From NCBI GenBank assembly GCA_934615235.1, contig CAKTTL010000151.1, forward strand, positions 1-5,277: DNA of 5,277 bases, given 5' to 3'. The notes beneath the pieces were generated by a model that was not told the DNA's origin, made no database searches, and saw nothing but the letters and a program-made list of their open reading frames with translations. This stretch comes from an uncultured Clostridia bacterium (GTDB lineage: Bacteria; Bacillota; Clostridia; Christensenellales; Aristaeellaceae). Both the position numbers and the translations under genes were made by a program. This document shows, in pieces, positions 1 to 5,244 of the stretch; positions within the stretch are counted from its first letter, which is position 1, and each line of letters begins with the position of its first letter.

Positions 1-1185
1 ATGTCCTACTTCCCCCCTTACGTCGACCAGACCGGCTATCATTACCCGACCTACAACGACGTTCTCGCCTATCTCGTCGAGGGCGCGAAGAATATCTTCG
101 GGCAGGATATCTATCTGGGCAGCGACAGCCAGGATTACCAGCTGCTTTCGATTTTCGCGAAGGCGGCGTTTGACAGCTACGCGGCGGCCGAGGCCGCATA
201 CAACGCACACAGCCCGGTCACGTCCGTCGGCACGGGGCTGGACGCGGTCGTCGCGGTGAACGGTATCGCCCGCAAGGAAGCGACGCGCTCCGTCGCGCAG
301 GTGACGCTCACCGGCGAGGCGGGAACGACCGTCTCCGGCGGCGTGATCGCCGATTCGTCCGGCACGCTCTGGGATTTGCCCGCCACGGTCATTCTCGGCG
401 AGGGCGGCGCGGCGACGGTCACGGCCACCTGCCGCCGCTACGGGCAGGTCGTCGCGGGCAAGGATACCATCACCCGCATCATGACCCCGACGCTCGGCTG
501 GACGGCCGTCACGAACGACGAGCCCGCCACGCCCGGCCGCGTCGCCGAAACCGACGCGCAGCTGCGCGCGCGGCAGGCGCTCTCCACGGCGCAGCCGTCC
601 GCCTCCATGATGGAAGGGCTCGACGGCGCGCTGCGGGCGCTGCCCGAGGTGACGCGCGCGAAGATTTACGAAAACGATACCGATACGACCGACGCGAACG
701 GCGTGCCTTCGCATTGCGTCTGCTGCGTCGTCGAGGGCGGCGAAAGCGGCGAAATCGCCGAGACGATCTTCAACCGCAAGCCCATCGGCTGCGGCACGCA
801 CGGCGGCGTGACCGAAACCGTCCTCGACGCGTATGGCGGCGAGAACACCGTCAAGTTCCAGCGCCCGCAGAACGTCGATTTCGACGTGGCGATCACGCTC
901 AAGCCGCTCTCCGGCTACGACGCGCAGGCCACGCCCGCGGCCATCGCGGGCGGCGTAACGGCGTATCTCGATTCCCTCGGCATCGGCGACGGGCTGACGG
1001 CCTCCATGCTCTGGTGGGCCGCGATGAACACCATGACGGCGCAGTCCGCGCCCACGTTCTCCATCACGTCCGTTACCTGCTGCCGCCACGGCGGCACGCC
1101 CGGCACGGCGGATATCGCGCTGGGCTTTGCCGAAGTGGCGCGCGGCAACGCGAACTATGTAACCGTTGCGGAGGCGAGCGCATGA
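1..1185 (+). CDS. Baseplate J-like phage tail protein
   Basis: This 394-residue protein is a baseplate wedge component of the Mu gp47 / PBSX XkdT (baseplate J) family, which connects the tail tube and baseplate hub to the fibres. What is seen: an N-terminal segment (about residues 1-90) with FGQDIYLGSDSQDYQLLSIF and then GTGLDAVVAVNGIAR, typical of clostridial members; a beta-rich middle (about 95-175) with GTLWDLPATV and TPTLGWTAVTN; the family-characteristic stretch TPGRVAETDAQLRARQA (177-193) followed by a helical region; and a C-terminal domain (about 235-394) with GCGTHGGV and a VKFQRP strand. The ATG is the first base of the window, so no ribosome site can be checked. The N-terminus nevertheless looks complete, because it begins with the MSYFPPYVD-type start usual in this group. 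It ends in an ATGA overlap with the next gene. Odd points: cysteine-dense spots HCVCC (239-242) and CC (360-361). The family call is secure; the exact baseplate position is inferred. Confidence 0.93.
   Translation: MSYFPPYVDQTGYHYPTYNDVLAYLVEGAKNIFGQDIYLGSDSQDYQLLSIFAKAAFDSYAAAEAAYNAHSPVTSVGTGLDAVVAVNGIARKEATRSVAQVTLTGEAGTTVSGGVIADSSGTLWDLPATVILGEGGAATVTATCRRYGQVVAGKDTITRIMTPTLGWTAVTNDEPATPGRVAETDAQLRARQALSTAQPSASMMEGLDGALRALPEVTRAKIYENDTDTTDANGVPSHCVCCVVEGGESGEIAETIFNRKPIGCGTHGGVTETVLDAYGGENTVKFQRPQNVDFDVAITLKPLSGYDAQATPAAIAGGVTAYLDSLGIGDGLTASMLWWAAMNTMTAQSAPTFSITSVTCCRHGGTPGTADIALGFAEVARGNANYVTVAEASA
322..343 (+). repeat. 22-bp exact repeat, copy 1
   Basis: Within the baseplate J gene; encodes GTTVSGG (residues 108-114). 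It is identical base for base and in the same codon phase to 3094-3115 in the glycine-rich adhesin gene. Confidence 0.8.
1170..1174 (+). promoter_or_regulatory. Ribosome binding site deciding the 1182 start
   Basis: GGAGG lies inside the last codons of the baseplate J gene, seven bases before the ATG at 1182. It supports this start rather than the upstream ATG at 714 in the same frame. With the ATGA overlap it suggests translational coupling. Confidence 0.8.
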
Positions 1186-1736
1186 ACGCGGAGAATTACG
1201 CAAAACTCGTCACTTCGCAGCATCGCGGCGCGCCCCGTTTCATGGCGTGGGTGCGCTTTCTGGTTTCGCTCTTCAATGTGAATCTCTGCGATGAGCTGAC
1301 CGAAGCGTTCTCCCTCGAGCAGGCGCAGGGCGCGCAGCTGGACGCGCTGGGCGCGCTTTGCGGCGTTTCGCGCGGCGTGCTGGGCGAGGGGAGCGCGCTG
1401 GACGACGAGCTGTATCGCCGCCTGCTGCGCGCGAAGATCATCCGCAACCAGTTCCGCGGCCAACAGGGCGAGCTCGCGCCCATCTGGGAAACCGTCTTTG
1501 GCGACGAGCTGGGGCTGACGGTCGTCGATAACCAGAACATGAGCATGGCCGTCGATCTGACGGCGGGCGGCTACGGGCAGGAGACGCTTTCCCTGCTGCT
1601 GGGCGGGTATATCGTCCCAAAGCCGCTTGGCGTGCGGATTCTCTACCGGCTCATCACGGGGCTTTCGCGGCCGCTGGGCAGCGCGTGCGAATGCTCGTTC
1701 TGCGGCCTGGTCGAAATCCCCGGAGAGACGGCGTAA
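1182..1736 (+). CDS. DUF2612-type phage baseplate/tail protein
   Basis: This 184-residue protein resembles the DUF2612 family of phage structural proteins, which sits directly after baseplate J in many contractile-tail phages and takes the place of YmfQ/XkdU. Seen: the N-terminal YAKLVTSQHRGAPRFMAWV (6-24); LEQAQGAQLDALGALCGVSR (45-64), the usual 'Q-LDA-G---G--R' signature; LDDELYRRLLRAKIIRNQFRG (73-93); and NMSMAVDL plus LLLGGYIVPKPLGVR near the C-terminus (119-152). Length fits the family. The frame stays open upstream to 714, but that part is a shadow of the baseplate J gene; the ATG at 1182 has a GGAGG seven bases upstream and an ATGA overlap. The function is inferred from family and position: baseplate periphery, possibly the fibre attachment site. 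Odd: after the conserved domain there is a tail of about 30 residues (155-184) with a C-x-C-x2-C cluster (C169, C171, C174). Confidence 0.88.
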   Translation: MNAENYAKLVTSQHRGAPRFMAWVRFLVSLFNVNLCDELTEAFSLEQAQGAQLDALGALCGVSRGVLGEGSALDDELYRRLLRAKIIRNQFRGQQGELAPIWETVFGDELGLTVVDNQNMSMAVDLTAGGYGQETLSLLLGGYIVPKPLGVRILYRLITGLSRPLGSACECSFCGLVEIPGETA

Positions 1737-1759
1737 GCCGCCGGGAGAAAGGAAACCGA

Positions 1760-2503
1760 ATGAACCTGAAAGCATATGTAACCACGAAGGGCAACGAAGC
1801 GATCACGCGGCTGCTGGCCGCGCAGGGCGCGCTGAAGATCACCCGCGCCGAGCTGGGCAGCGGCGCGGCCGCCAGCGAAGCCGAGGCCCGCGCCCGCACT
1901 TCGCTCGTCAGCAAAACCGCCGACGCGAGCCTGGCCTCCTGCTCCATGCGCGATAAGCAGGCCGCCGTCGACGTGCAGTACGTCAATACCAGCCAGAGCG
2001 CCGATATGACCGTCCGCGAACTGGGCATTTACTGCGCCGATCCGTCCGACGCGGCGAAGGAGGTGCTCCTTTGCTACGTCGCCTTCGGCGATTCGCCCGA
2101 TCTGATCGTCAAAAACGCGACGGCGACGTATACGCGCGTGTACCGCGTGTACGTGTACGTATCCGATCTGCAGCAGATCGAGGTGAACGTCTCTCCCGCG
2201 GCGATGGTTTCGCAGGACGATCTTGCCGCCGCCCTGGCGGCGCTGAAAATTCCGAAAATCGCCGCGCTTGCCGTGACGCTTCCCGCCGACGGCTGGAGCG
2301 AAAAGACGCAGACCGTTTCCGCCGCGGGCGTGACGGCGGACCGGGAAGTGATCGTCCGGCCCGCCCCGGCGTGCTATCTCGCCTGGCAGGACGCGAACGT
2401 CTACTGTTCCGCGCAGGGCGCGGGCAGCCTCACCTTTACCTGCGAGGACGTGCCCGAAAGCGCCCTCACCGCGAACGTGCTCGTCGTGGAGGTGGCGGAA
2501 TGA
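1760..2503 (+). CDS. Phage tail-collar fibre protein
   Basis: This 247-residue protein looks like a two-part phage fibre protein. The N-terminal part (about 1-145) fits the phage tail-collar fibre family (DUF3751-like): a start of the form 'KAYVTTKGNEAITRLLAA', then LKITRAELGSG (25-35), SADMTVRELGIYC (80-92) and VLLCYVAFGDSPDLI (102-116), and a Val/Tyr-alternating strand (126-134). After a linker (about 146-170) comes a separate C-terminal beta domain (about 171-247), VTLPADGWSEKTQTVSAAGVT then VIVRPAPACYLAWQDANVYCSAQGAGSLTF, a module I recognise at the end of many clostridial phage fibre and needle proteins. The ATG at 1760 is chosen because AAGGA (1749-1753) lies six bases upstream; the open frame before it overlaps the previous gene. 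The gap after the previous gene is 23 bases. It probably attaches the distal adhesin to the baseplate. The N-terminal family call is strong; the C-terminal domain's role is unknown. Confidence 0.88.
   Translation: MNLKAYVTTKGNEAITRLLAAQGALKITRAELGSGAAASEAEARARTSLVSKTADASLASCSMRDKQAAVDVQYVNTSQSADMTVRELGIYCADPSDAAKEVLLCYVAFGDSPDLIVKNATATYTRVYRVYVYVSDLQQIEVNVSPAAMVSQDDLAAALAALKIPKIAALAVTLPADGWSEKTQTVSAAGVTADREVIVRPAPACYLAWQDANVYCSAQGAGSLTFTCEDVPESALTANVLVVEVAE
2488..2492 (+). promoter_or_regulatory. Ribosome binding site deciding the 2500 start
   Basis: GGAGG lies seven bases before the ATG at 2500, inside the end of the fibre gene. It fixes the adhesin start at 2500. The frame is open from 2071, but that upstream part is arginine-rich shadow translation of the fibre gene. 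Confidence 0.8.
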
Positions 2504-3360
2504 TTTTTAACATGGCCTGCGGCGGCGGTAAGCCGCGAATCACCTATACCGGCGCGTATACGACCCAAAGCTATACCGCGGACGGAAAGCCGTACACCCT
2601 TTATACCCTCACCGGTTCGGGAACGTTGACCGTTCGCGGACGGGCGCGGCATGCGGGCGTGTGGCTGTGCGGCGGCGGGGCGAACGGCATGACGGGCGGC
2701 AGCGACGAAAACCGCCCGGCCAATTTCGGCAAGGGCGGCGCGGGCGCGTACTGCGCGCAGCTGAACGACGTAAAGCTCAAGGGCGATTACGTCGTTACCA
2801 TCGGCGCGGCGCAGGGCGCGACCTCTTTCGGTTCGCTGCTGTCCGTCTCCGCCGTGTCCGGCATTTCGGGCGGTTCCGGCGGCGGCGCAAGCTCGTACTA
2901 TGCCGCCGTCTATCCGCAGACCGGCGCGCCCGGCACGGGCGACGGGCAGAGCAAGTATCCGTTCGGCGATACGACTCACTTCGACCCGCACTGCGCGGGC
3001 GGCGGCGGTGGCGGCATGTATTATCGCGGCTCCGGCAACACCTTCGGCTCGACCGAGCAGGGCGGCGCGGGCGGCTCAAACGGCGGCGGGGGCGGAACGA
3101 CCGTCTCCGGCGGCGGCAACGGCAACAATCTGGGCAGCATGGCGGGCGGCGCGGGCGGCGTCAAAGGCGGCGGCAAGGGCGGCGCGGCAAGCGACAGCAG
3201 CCTGTACGGCCAGTCCTACACCTATAACGGCGCCTCCGCGACGTTTTATGGTTCGGGCGGAGGCGGCGGCGGTTCGCACGTGAACGCGTATGTCGAAGCG
3301 TCGCCGGGTTCCGGCGGCGCGGGGTATCAGGGCGTGGTTTATCTGCGCGTGCCCAAATAA
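2500..3360 (+). CDS. Glycine-rich phage tail adhesin
   Basis: This 286-residue protein has about 80 glycines (28%). It starts with a short segment MIFNMACGGGK, then a beta-rich lead (about 14-58) including YTLYTLTGSGTLTVRG and VWLCGGG. A long glycine-rich body follows (about 58-275) with runs such as CAGGGGGG (165-172), GGSNGGGGG (191-199) and GSGGGGGGS (251-259). It closes with GYQGVVYLRVPK, resembling the 'G-G-I-V-I-x-R' end of phage glycine-rich tail domains. Between the glycine runs lie aromatic or polar loops (for example 131-164 and 232-250) that would be natural receptor-contact segments. Known for comparison: T-even gp38-type adhesins stack glycine-rich helices and display variable loops. 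That fold here is inference. It starts in an ATGA overlap with the collar fibre gene, supporting a role as the distal receptor-binding tip. No signal peptide or membrane segment. The next gene begins 16 bases after the stop. Confidence 0.85.
   Translation: MIFNMACGGGKPRITYTGAYTTQSYTADGKPYTLYTLTGSGTLTVRGRARHAGVWLCGGGANGMTGGSDENRPANFGKGGAGAYCAQLNDVKLKGDYVVTIGAAQGATSFGSLLSVSAVSGISGGSGGGASSYYAAVYPQTGAPGTGDGQSKYPFGDTTHFDPHCAGGGGGGMYYRGSGNTFGSTEQGGAGGSNGGGGGTTVSGGGNGNNLGSMAGGAGGVKGGGKGGAASDSSLYGQSYTYNGASATFYGSGGGGGGSHVNAYVEASPGSGGAGYQGVVYLRVPK
3094..3115 (+). repeat. 22-bp exact repeat, copy 2
   Basis: Within the glycine-rich adhesin gene; encodes GTTVSGG (residues 199-205). It matches 322-343 exactly; identity stops at both edges. 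Confidence 0.8.
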
Positions 3361-3375
3361 GAGAGGAAGGATCAA

Positions 3376-3630
3376 ATGAGATTTGCGGTTTTGAACGCGG
3401 CGGGCGATCTGGTGGAGAACGTCGTCGTTGCGCGGGAGAATCAGCGGGAGGAGCTGGAGGCGGCGCTCGGCCGGGCGCTCGTCGACGCGGCTCCGCTCGG
3501 GCTTTTGCCTGGGGACAGAAAAACCGGCGCGGGCTGGACGCGCAACGTCGACGGCGAGCAGGTCGTACTGCCGCTCGACGCGAACCCGGACGTGACAGAA
3601 GTGCTCGACATCATCGAGAGAGGAGAATAA
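3376..3630 (+). CDS. Small phage tail-fibre-region protein
   Basis: This 84-residue acidic protein has the pattern of a small domain common after phage fibre genes: an N-terminal strand pair MRFAVLNAAGDLVENVVVA (1-19), a helical Glu/Ala/Leu segment (22-40), then GAGWTRNVDGEQVVLP (51-66), corresponding to the usual 'GIGWTYDG--F--P' motif. The C-terminus is an acidic helix. Family members have no established biochemical role that I can name; being next to the adhesin suggests a fibre-tip accessory or assembly factor, which is inference. AGAGGAAGGA (3362-3371) precedes the ATG by four bases, a slightly close spacing for the AAGGA part but good for the AGAGG part (nine bases). The stop is followed four bases later by the next ATG. 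It is unlikely to be a non-coding shadow, since the frame is filled exactly between its neighbours. Confidence 0.8.
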   Translation: MRFAVLNAAGDLVENVVVARENQREELEAALGRALVDAAPLGLLPGDRKTGAGWTRNVDGEQVVLPLDANPDVTEVLDIIERGE

Positions 3631-3634
3631 GCGA

Positions 3635-4090
3635 ATGGCGATTACTGCGCAACAGCGCCTGCGCGCGATTGCGATCTATAAGCGCAACAGGAGCATCCTC
3701 GCCGAGGGCGCGCGCATGGCGCAGGCGTCCGGCGCGGAGCCCGCGGCCACGGTGGGCGTACTGGCCGACGGTTTCCCTGCGTGGGAACCGGATAAGGCGT
3801 ATAAGCTCAACGAGATTTTTGTCTACGACGGCAAGGCCGGCTTCGCGCGGCAGGCGTTTACGTCGTCAAGCGTCTATCCGCCCTTTTCCGCCGGCACGGA
3901 AGCGCTCTACGGCGTGCGCCCCGCCCCGGACGGCGACGGCGCGTATCCCTACGTCTACAACATGGCGGTCGCGGCCGGCATGCGCGTGAAGAACGGCGGG
4001 AGGACGTACGTCTGCATCCAGGCGGCCAACCCGCTGCTCTACGCGCCCGGCGACGTGCCGGCGCTCTTTCGGGAGGAGGATGCGAAATGA
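3635..4090 (+). CDS. Phage protein with two CBM5/12-like modules
   Basis: This 151-residue protein has an N-terminal helical part (about 1-40, many Arg/Ala) followed by two related short beta modules. The first is FPAWEPDKAYKLNEIFVYDGKAGFARQAF (47-75). The second is about 104-146, with VAAGMRVKNGGRTYVCIQA and YAPGDVPALF. Both follow the 'W-P---Y--G-------G--Y-C-QA-----P-D-P-LF' plan of small carbohydrate-binding modules (CBM5/12-like) seen in proteins just before phage lysins. The first keeps its Trp (W50); the second lacks the expected tryptophans, so the match is weak there. Likely role: a virion or tail-tip component that touches cell-surface sugar, or an unlinked wall-binding partner of the lysin; both are inference. 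AGGAG (3621-3625) lies nine bases before the ATG. The end overlaps the lysin start as ATGA, and the lysin's ribosome site is within its last codons. Confidence 0.78.
   Translation: MAITAQQRLRAIAIYKRNRSILAEGARMAQASGAEPAATVGVLADGFPAWEPDKAYKLNEIFVYDGKAGFARQAFTSSSVYPPFSAGTEALYGVRPAPDGDGAYPYVYNMAVAAGMRVKNGGRTYVCIQAANPLLYAPGDVPALFREEDAK
4074..4079 (+). promoter_or_regulatory. Strong ribosome binding site of the lysin gene
   Basis: AGGAGG, within a longer GGGAGGAGGA purine run, lies seven bases before the lysin ATG at 4087 and inside the preceding gene. It is among the strongest sites in the window, matching a highly expressed late lysis gene. Confidence 0.8.
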
Positions 4091-4698
4091 CCGGCGCGGA
4101 GCTTGCGGCCTTTTGCGCGCAAAGCGCGGAAAATAAAATGCGCTACTGGATGGGAACCTGCTGCTATCCCTGCACGAAGGAACTGTACCTGCGCAAGCGC
4201 GCGCAGTATCCCGCGCATTACGGGCAGAGCCGCGCGGCGCGCTATCAGGCCGATATCGCCGCCGGGGCGATGTGCGCCGACTGCGTGGGGCTGATCAAGG
4301 GCGCGGCCTGGACGGAACTGGGCGCGCATGCGGCGAAGTACCAGTCCGGCGGCTGTCCGGACAAGGGCGCGAACGGCCTGTATCGCTGGTGCGTACGGCA
4401 GGGCATGGCGCACGGCGAAATGACCGCGCTGCCCGAAACGCCCGGGCTGCTGCTGCACAAGGACGGCCACGTCGGCGTGTACGTGGGCGGCGGCTGGGCG
4501 GTCGAGGCGAAGAGCTTCGCCGAGGGCGTTGTCCGCACGCGCGTGGACGGGCGCGGCTGGACCGGCTGGGCGCGCCTGCCGTTTGTCGATTACGAGGAGG
4601 ACGCGCCTTTTCTTTACGGCGCTTTGCGCCTGTCCCGCGCCGAAGCCGCCGAGCTGCGCGACGCGCTCTCGCGCTATCTGGAAGGGGCGGCGCAATGA
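4087..4698 (+). CDS. NlpC/P60-type phage endolysin
   Basis: This 203-residue protein is a cysteine peptidase of the NlpC/P60 superfamily that would cut peptide bonds in host peptidoglycan at the end of infection. The catalytic cysteine is C66 in the sequence ADCVGLIKGAAW, the usual 'DC-GL' motif. The general-base histidine is H128 in DGHVGVYVGGGW. E140 in WAVEAKSF is the probable third polar residue, and the domain closes with WTGWARLPFVDY (158-169). The N-terminal 60 residues (CYPCTKELYLRKRAQYP and following) match clostridial prophage lysins. There is no signal peptide, so export needs the holin. No SH3 or LysM wall-binding domain is present; only an amphipathic helix of about 25 residues (179-203) follows, so wall binding may be weak or provided by another protein. 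Eight cysteines, all before residue 103, are unusual. It starts and ends in ATGA overlaps with its neighbours. Confidence 0.91.
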   Translation: MTGAELAAFCAQSAENKMRYWMGTCCYPCTKELYLRKRAQYPAHYGQSRAARYQADIAAGAMCADCVGLIKGAAWTELGAHAAKYQSGGCPDKGANGLYRWCVRQGMAHGEMTALPETPGLLLHKDGHVGVYVGGGWAVEAKSFAEGVVRTRVDGRGWTGWARLPFVDYEEDAPFLYGALRLSRAEAAELRDALSRYLEGAAQ

Positions 4699-4955
4699 CG
4701 GTCTACGAATGGGTCGGCGCGGCGGGCGTCGTCGCGGCCGCGCTGTTTTCCTTTTCCAGCTGGCTGCGCACGCGCGGCAAGGACGGCGGCGAAACCGTCC
4801 GTCAGCAGGTGCTGCTGGAAACCATCCGCGACAGCGTGGAAGAAATCCGGCTCGACACAAAAGCCCTCCGCCGCGATTACACCGATTTATGCGTGCGCGT
4901 CGCCCGGCTGGAGGAGCATAAAGGAGGCAATAATCATGTGGCAAACGATTCTTGA
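4695..4955 (+). CDS. Small membrane/coiled-coil protein of the lysis cassette
   Basis: This 86-residue protein has one N-terminal membrane segment (about 5-24, WVGAAGVVAAALFSFSSWL), a short basic turn (RTRGK), and then a charged helix with coiled-coil spacing (about 34-75, VLLETIRDSVEEIRLDTKALRR and on to VRVARLEEH). Small proteins of this plan commonly lie between lysin and holin in clostridial prophages. The arrangement is the reverse of XhlA, where the coiled coil comes first. Likely role: a holin partner or antiholin-like regulator in the cytoplasmic membrane; this is inference. The start at 4695 overlaps the lysin stop as ATGA and has GAAGGGG (4681-4687) seven bases upstream, weaker than other sites here. 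The frame upstream to 4272 is a shadow of the lysin gene. Its last 20 bases overlap the holin gene, and the holin's ribosome site is within it. Confidence 0.8.
   Translation: MTVYEWVGAAGVVAAALFSFSSWLRTRGKDGGETVRQQVLLETIRDSVEEIRLDTKALRRDYTDLCVRVARLEEHKGGNNHVANDS
4921..4927 (+). promoter_or_regulatory. Ribosome binding site of the holin
   Basis: AAGGAGG, eight bases before the ATG at 4936, is a near-perfect match to the 16S rRNA 3' end. It lies within the coding end of the preceding gene, in the KGG codons, so holin translation can start independently of or coupled to the upstream gene. Confidence 0.82.
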
Positions 4956-5130
4956 ACGCCTGAAAAGCCCCGTCGTCATCGGCGCGATCATCCTCGCGCT
5001 CTTTAACCTCGCCACCCAGATCACCGGCGTCGAGTACGGCGACCTCGCCGAAAAAATCGTCGCCGTCGTGACCGCCCTCGCCAGCGTCTTCGCCGCCATG
5101 AACGACGCGAAGAACCGCAAGGGGTTTTAA
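4936..5130 (+). CDS. Phage holin
   Basis: This 64-residue protein forms the membrane lesion that lets the lysin reach the wall. Seen: a short amphipathic start MWQTILERLKSP (1-12), a first membrane segment (about 13-30, VVIGAIILALFNLATQIT), a polar loop (31-40), a second segment (about 41-55, IVAVVTALASVFAAM) and a polar, basic C-terminus NDAKNRKGF. Two membrane segments, very small size and a hydrophilic basic tail fit a class II-like holin. The ending resembles the 'A-NNPT-R-GF' ending of clostridial phage holins. The start is fixed by AAGGAGG eight bases upstream and overlaps the preceding gene by 20 bases. It is the last gene visible; immediately after the stop come tandem repeats and hairpins. 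Exact holin subfamily is not assigned. Confidence 0.86.
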   Translation: MWQTILERLKSPVVIGAIILALFNLATQITGVEYGDLAEKIVAVVTALASVFAAMNDAKNRKGF

Positions 5131-5163
5131 GGGACGAGGGGACGAGGGGAACGTGGGGAACGT
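5131..5163 (+). repeat. Short tandem direct repeats after the holin
   Basis: Directly after the holin stop there are two copies of GGGACGAG (5131-5138 and 5139-5146), then two copies of GGGGAACGT (5146-5154 and 5155-5163), with no spacer. They continue into the first hairpin. No coding frame of interest crosses them. They look like the edge of an intergenic repeat element. Confidence 0.85.
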
Positions 5164-5180
5164 TTGGGGCTCCGCCCCAA
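5164..5180. repeat. Hairpin 1 of the post-holin repeat block
   Basis: A perfect 7-bp stem: TTGGGGC (5164-5170), loop TCC, GCCCCAA (5174-5180). No T-run follows, so it is not a classic intrinsic terminator on its own. Confidence 0.8.
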
Positions 5181-5186
5181 GCCCCG

Positions 5187-5207
5187 GCAGGAGGCAGTGC
5201 CTCCTGC
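5187..5207. repeat. Hairpin 2 of the post-holin repeat block
   Basis: A perfect 9-bp stem: GCAGGAGGC (5187-5195), loop AGT, GCCTCCTGC (5199-5207). A short TTTT lies nine bases downstream (5216-5219), too far for a canonical intrinsic terminator, though it could pause or end transcription. Confidence 0.8.
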
Positions 5208-5217
5208 ACCTCCGCTT

Positions 5218-5241
5218 TTGAGCGCCCCTTCGGGCGCTCAA
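5218..5241. repeat. Hairpin 3 of the post-holin block, possible terminator
   Basis: A perfect 10-bp stem: TTGAGCGCCC (5218-5227), loop CTTC, GGGCGCTCAA (5232-5241). Wobble pairs of 5216-5217 with 5242-5243 could extend it. It is the most stable of the three hairpins. It is followed by GGGGGG rather than T residues on the + strand, and no T-run follows it on the - strand. A role in ending the late transcript or protecting its 3' end is possible but unproven. Confidence 0.7.
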
Positions 5242-5244
5242 GGG

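Noticed and set aside
714..1181. N-terminal extension of the DUF2612 protein in the same frame
   Set aside because: The extension overlaps the baseplate J gene, is Arg-rich shadow translation, and the ATG at 1182 has a good ribosome site and starts with the family's usual N-terminus.
1155..1775. Open frame of 206 codons on the - strand
   Set aside because: Antisense to the DUF2612 gene, with no recognisable domain; a GC-driven shadow.
2164..2180. Perfect 7-bp inverted repeat CGATCTG/CAGATCG in the fibre gene
   Set aside because: It encodes a plain SDLQQIEV segment within a conserved domain; no T-run or neighbouring signal, so probably chance.
2071..2499. N-terminal extension of the glycine-rich protein in the same frame
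   Set aside because: It overlaps the fibre gene, reads as Arg-rich shadow, and the ATG at 2500 has GGAGG at the right spacing.
2500..3360. Possible diversity-generating retroelement target in the adhesin
   Set aside because: No reverse transcriptase, template repeat or adenine-biased variable region is visible in the window, and the glycine-rich fold is not the usual C-type lectin target.
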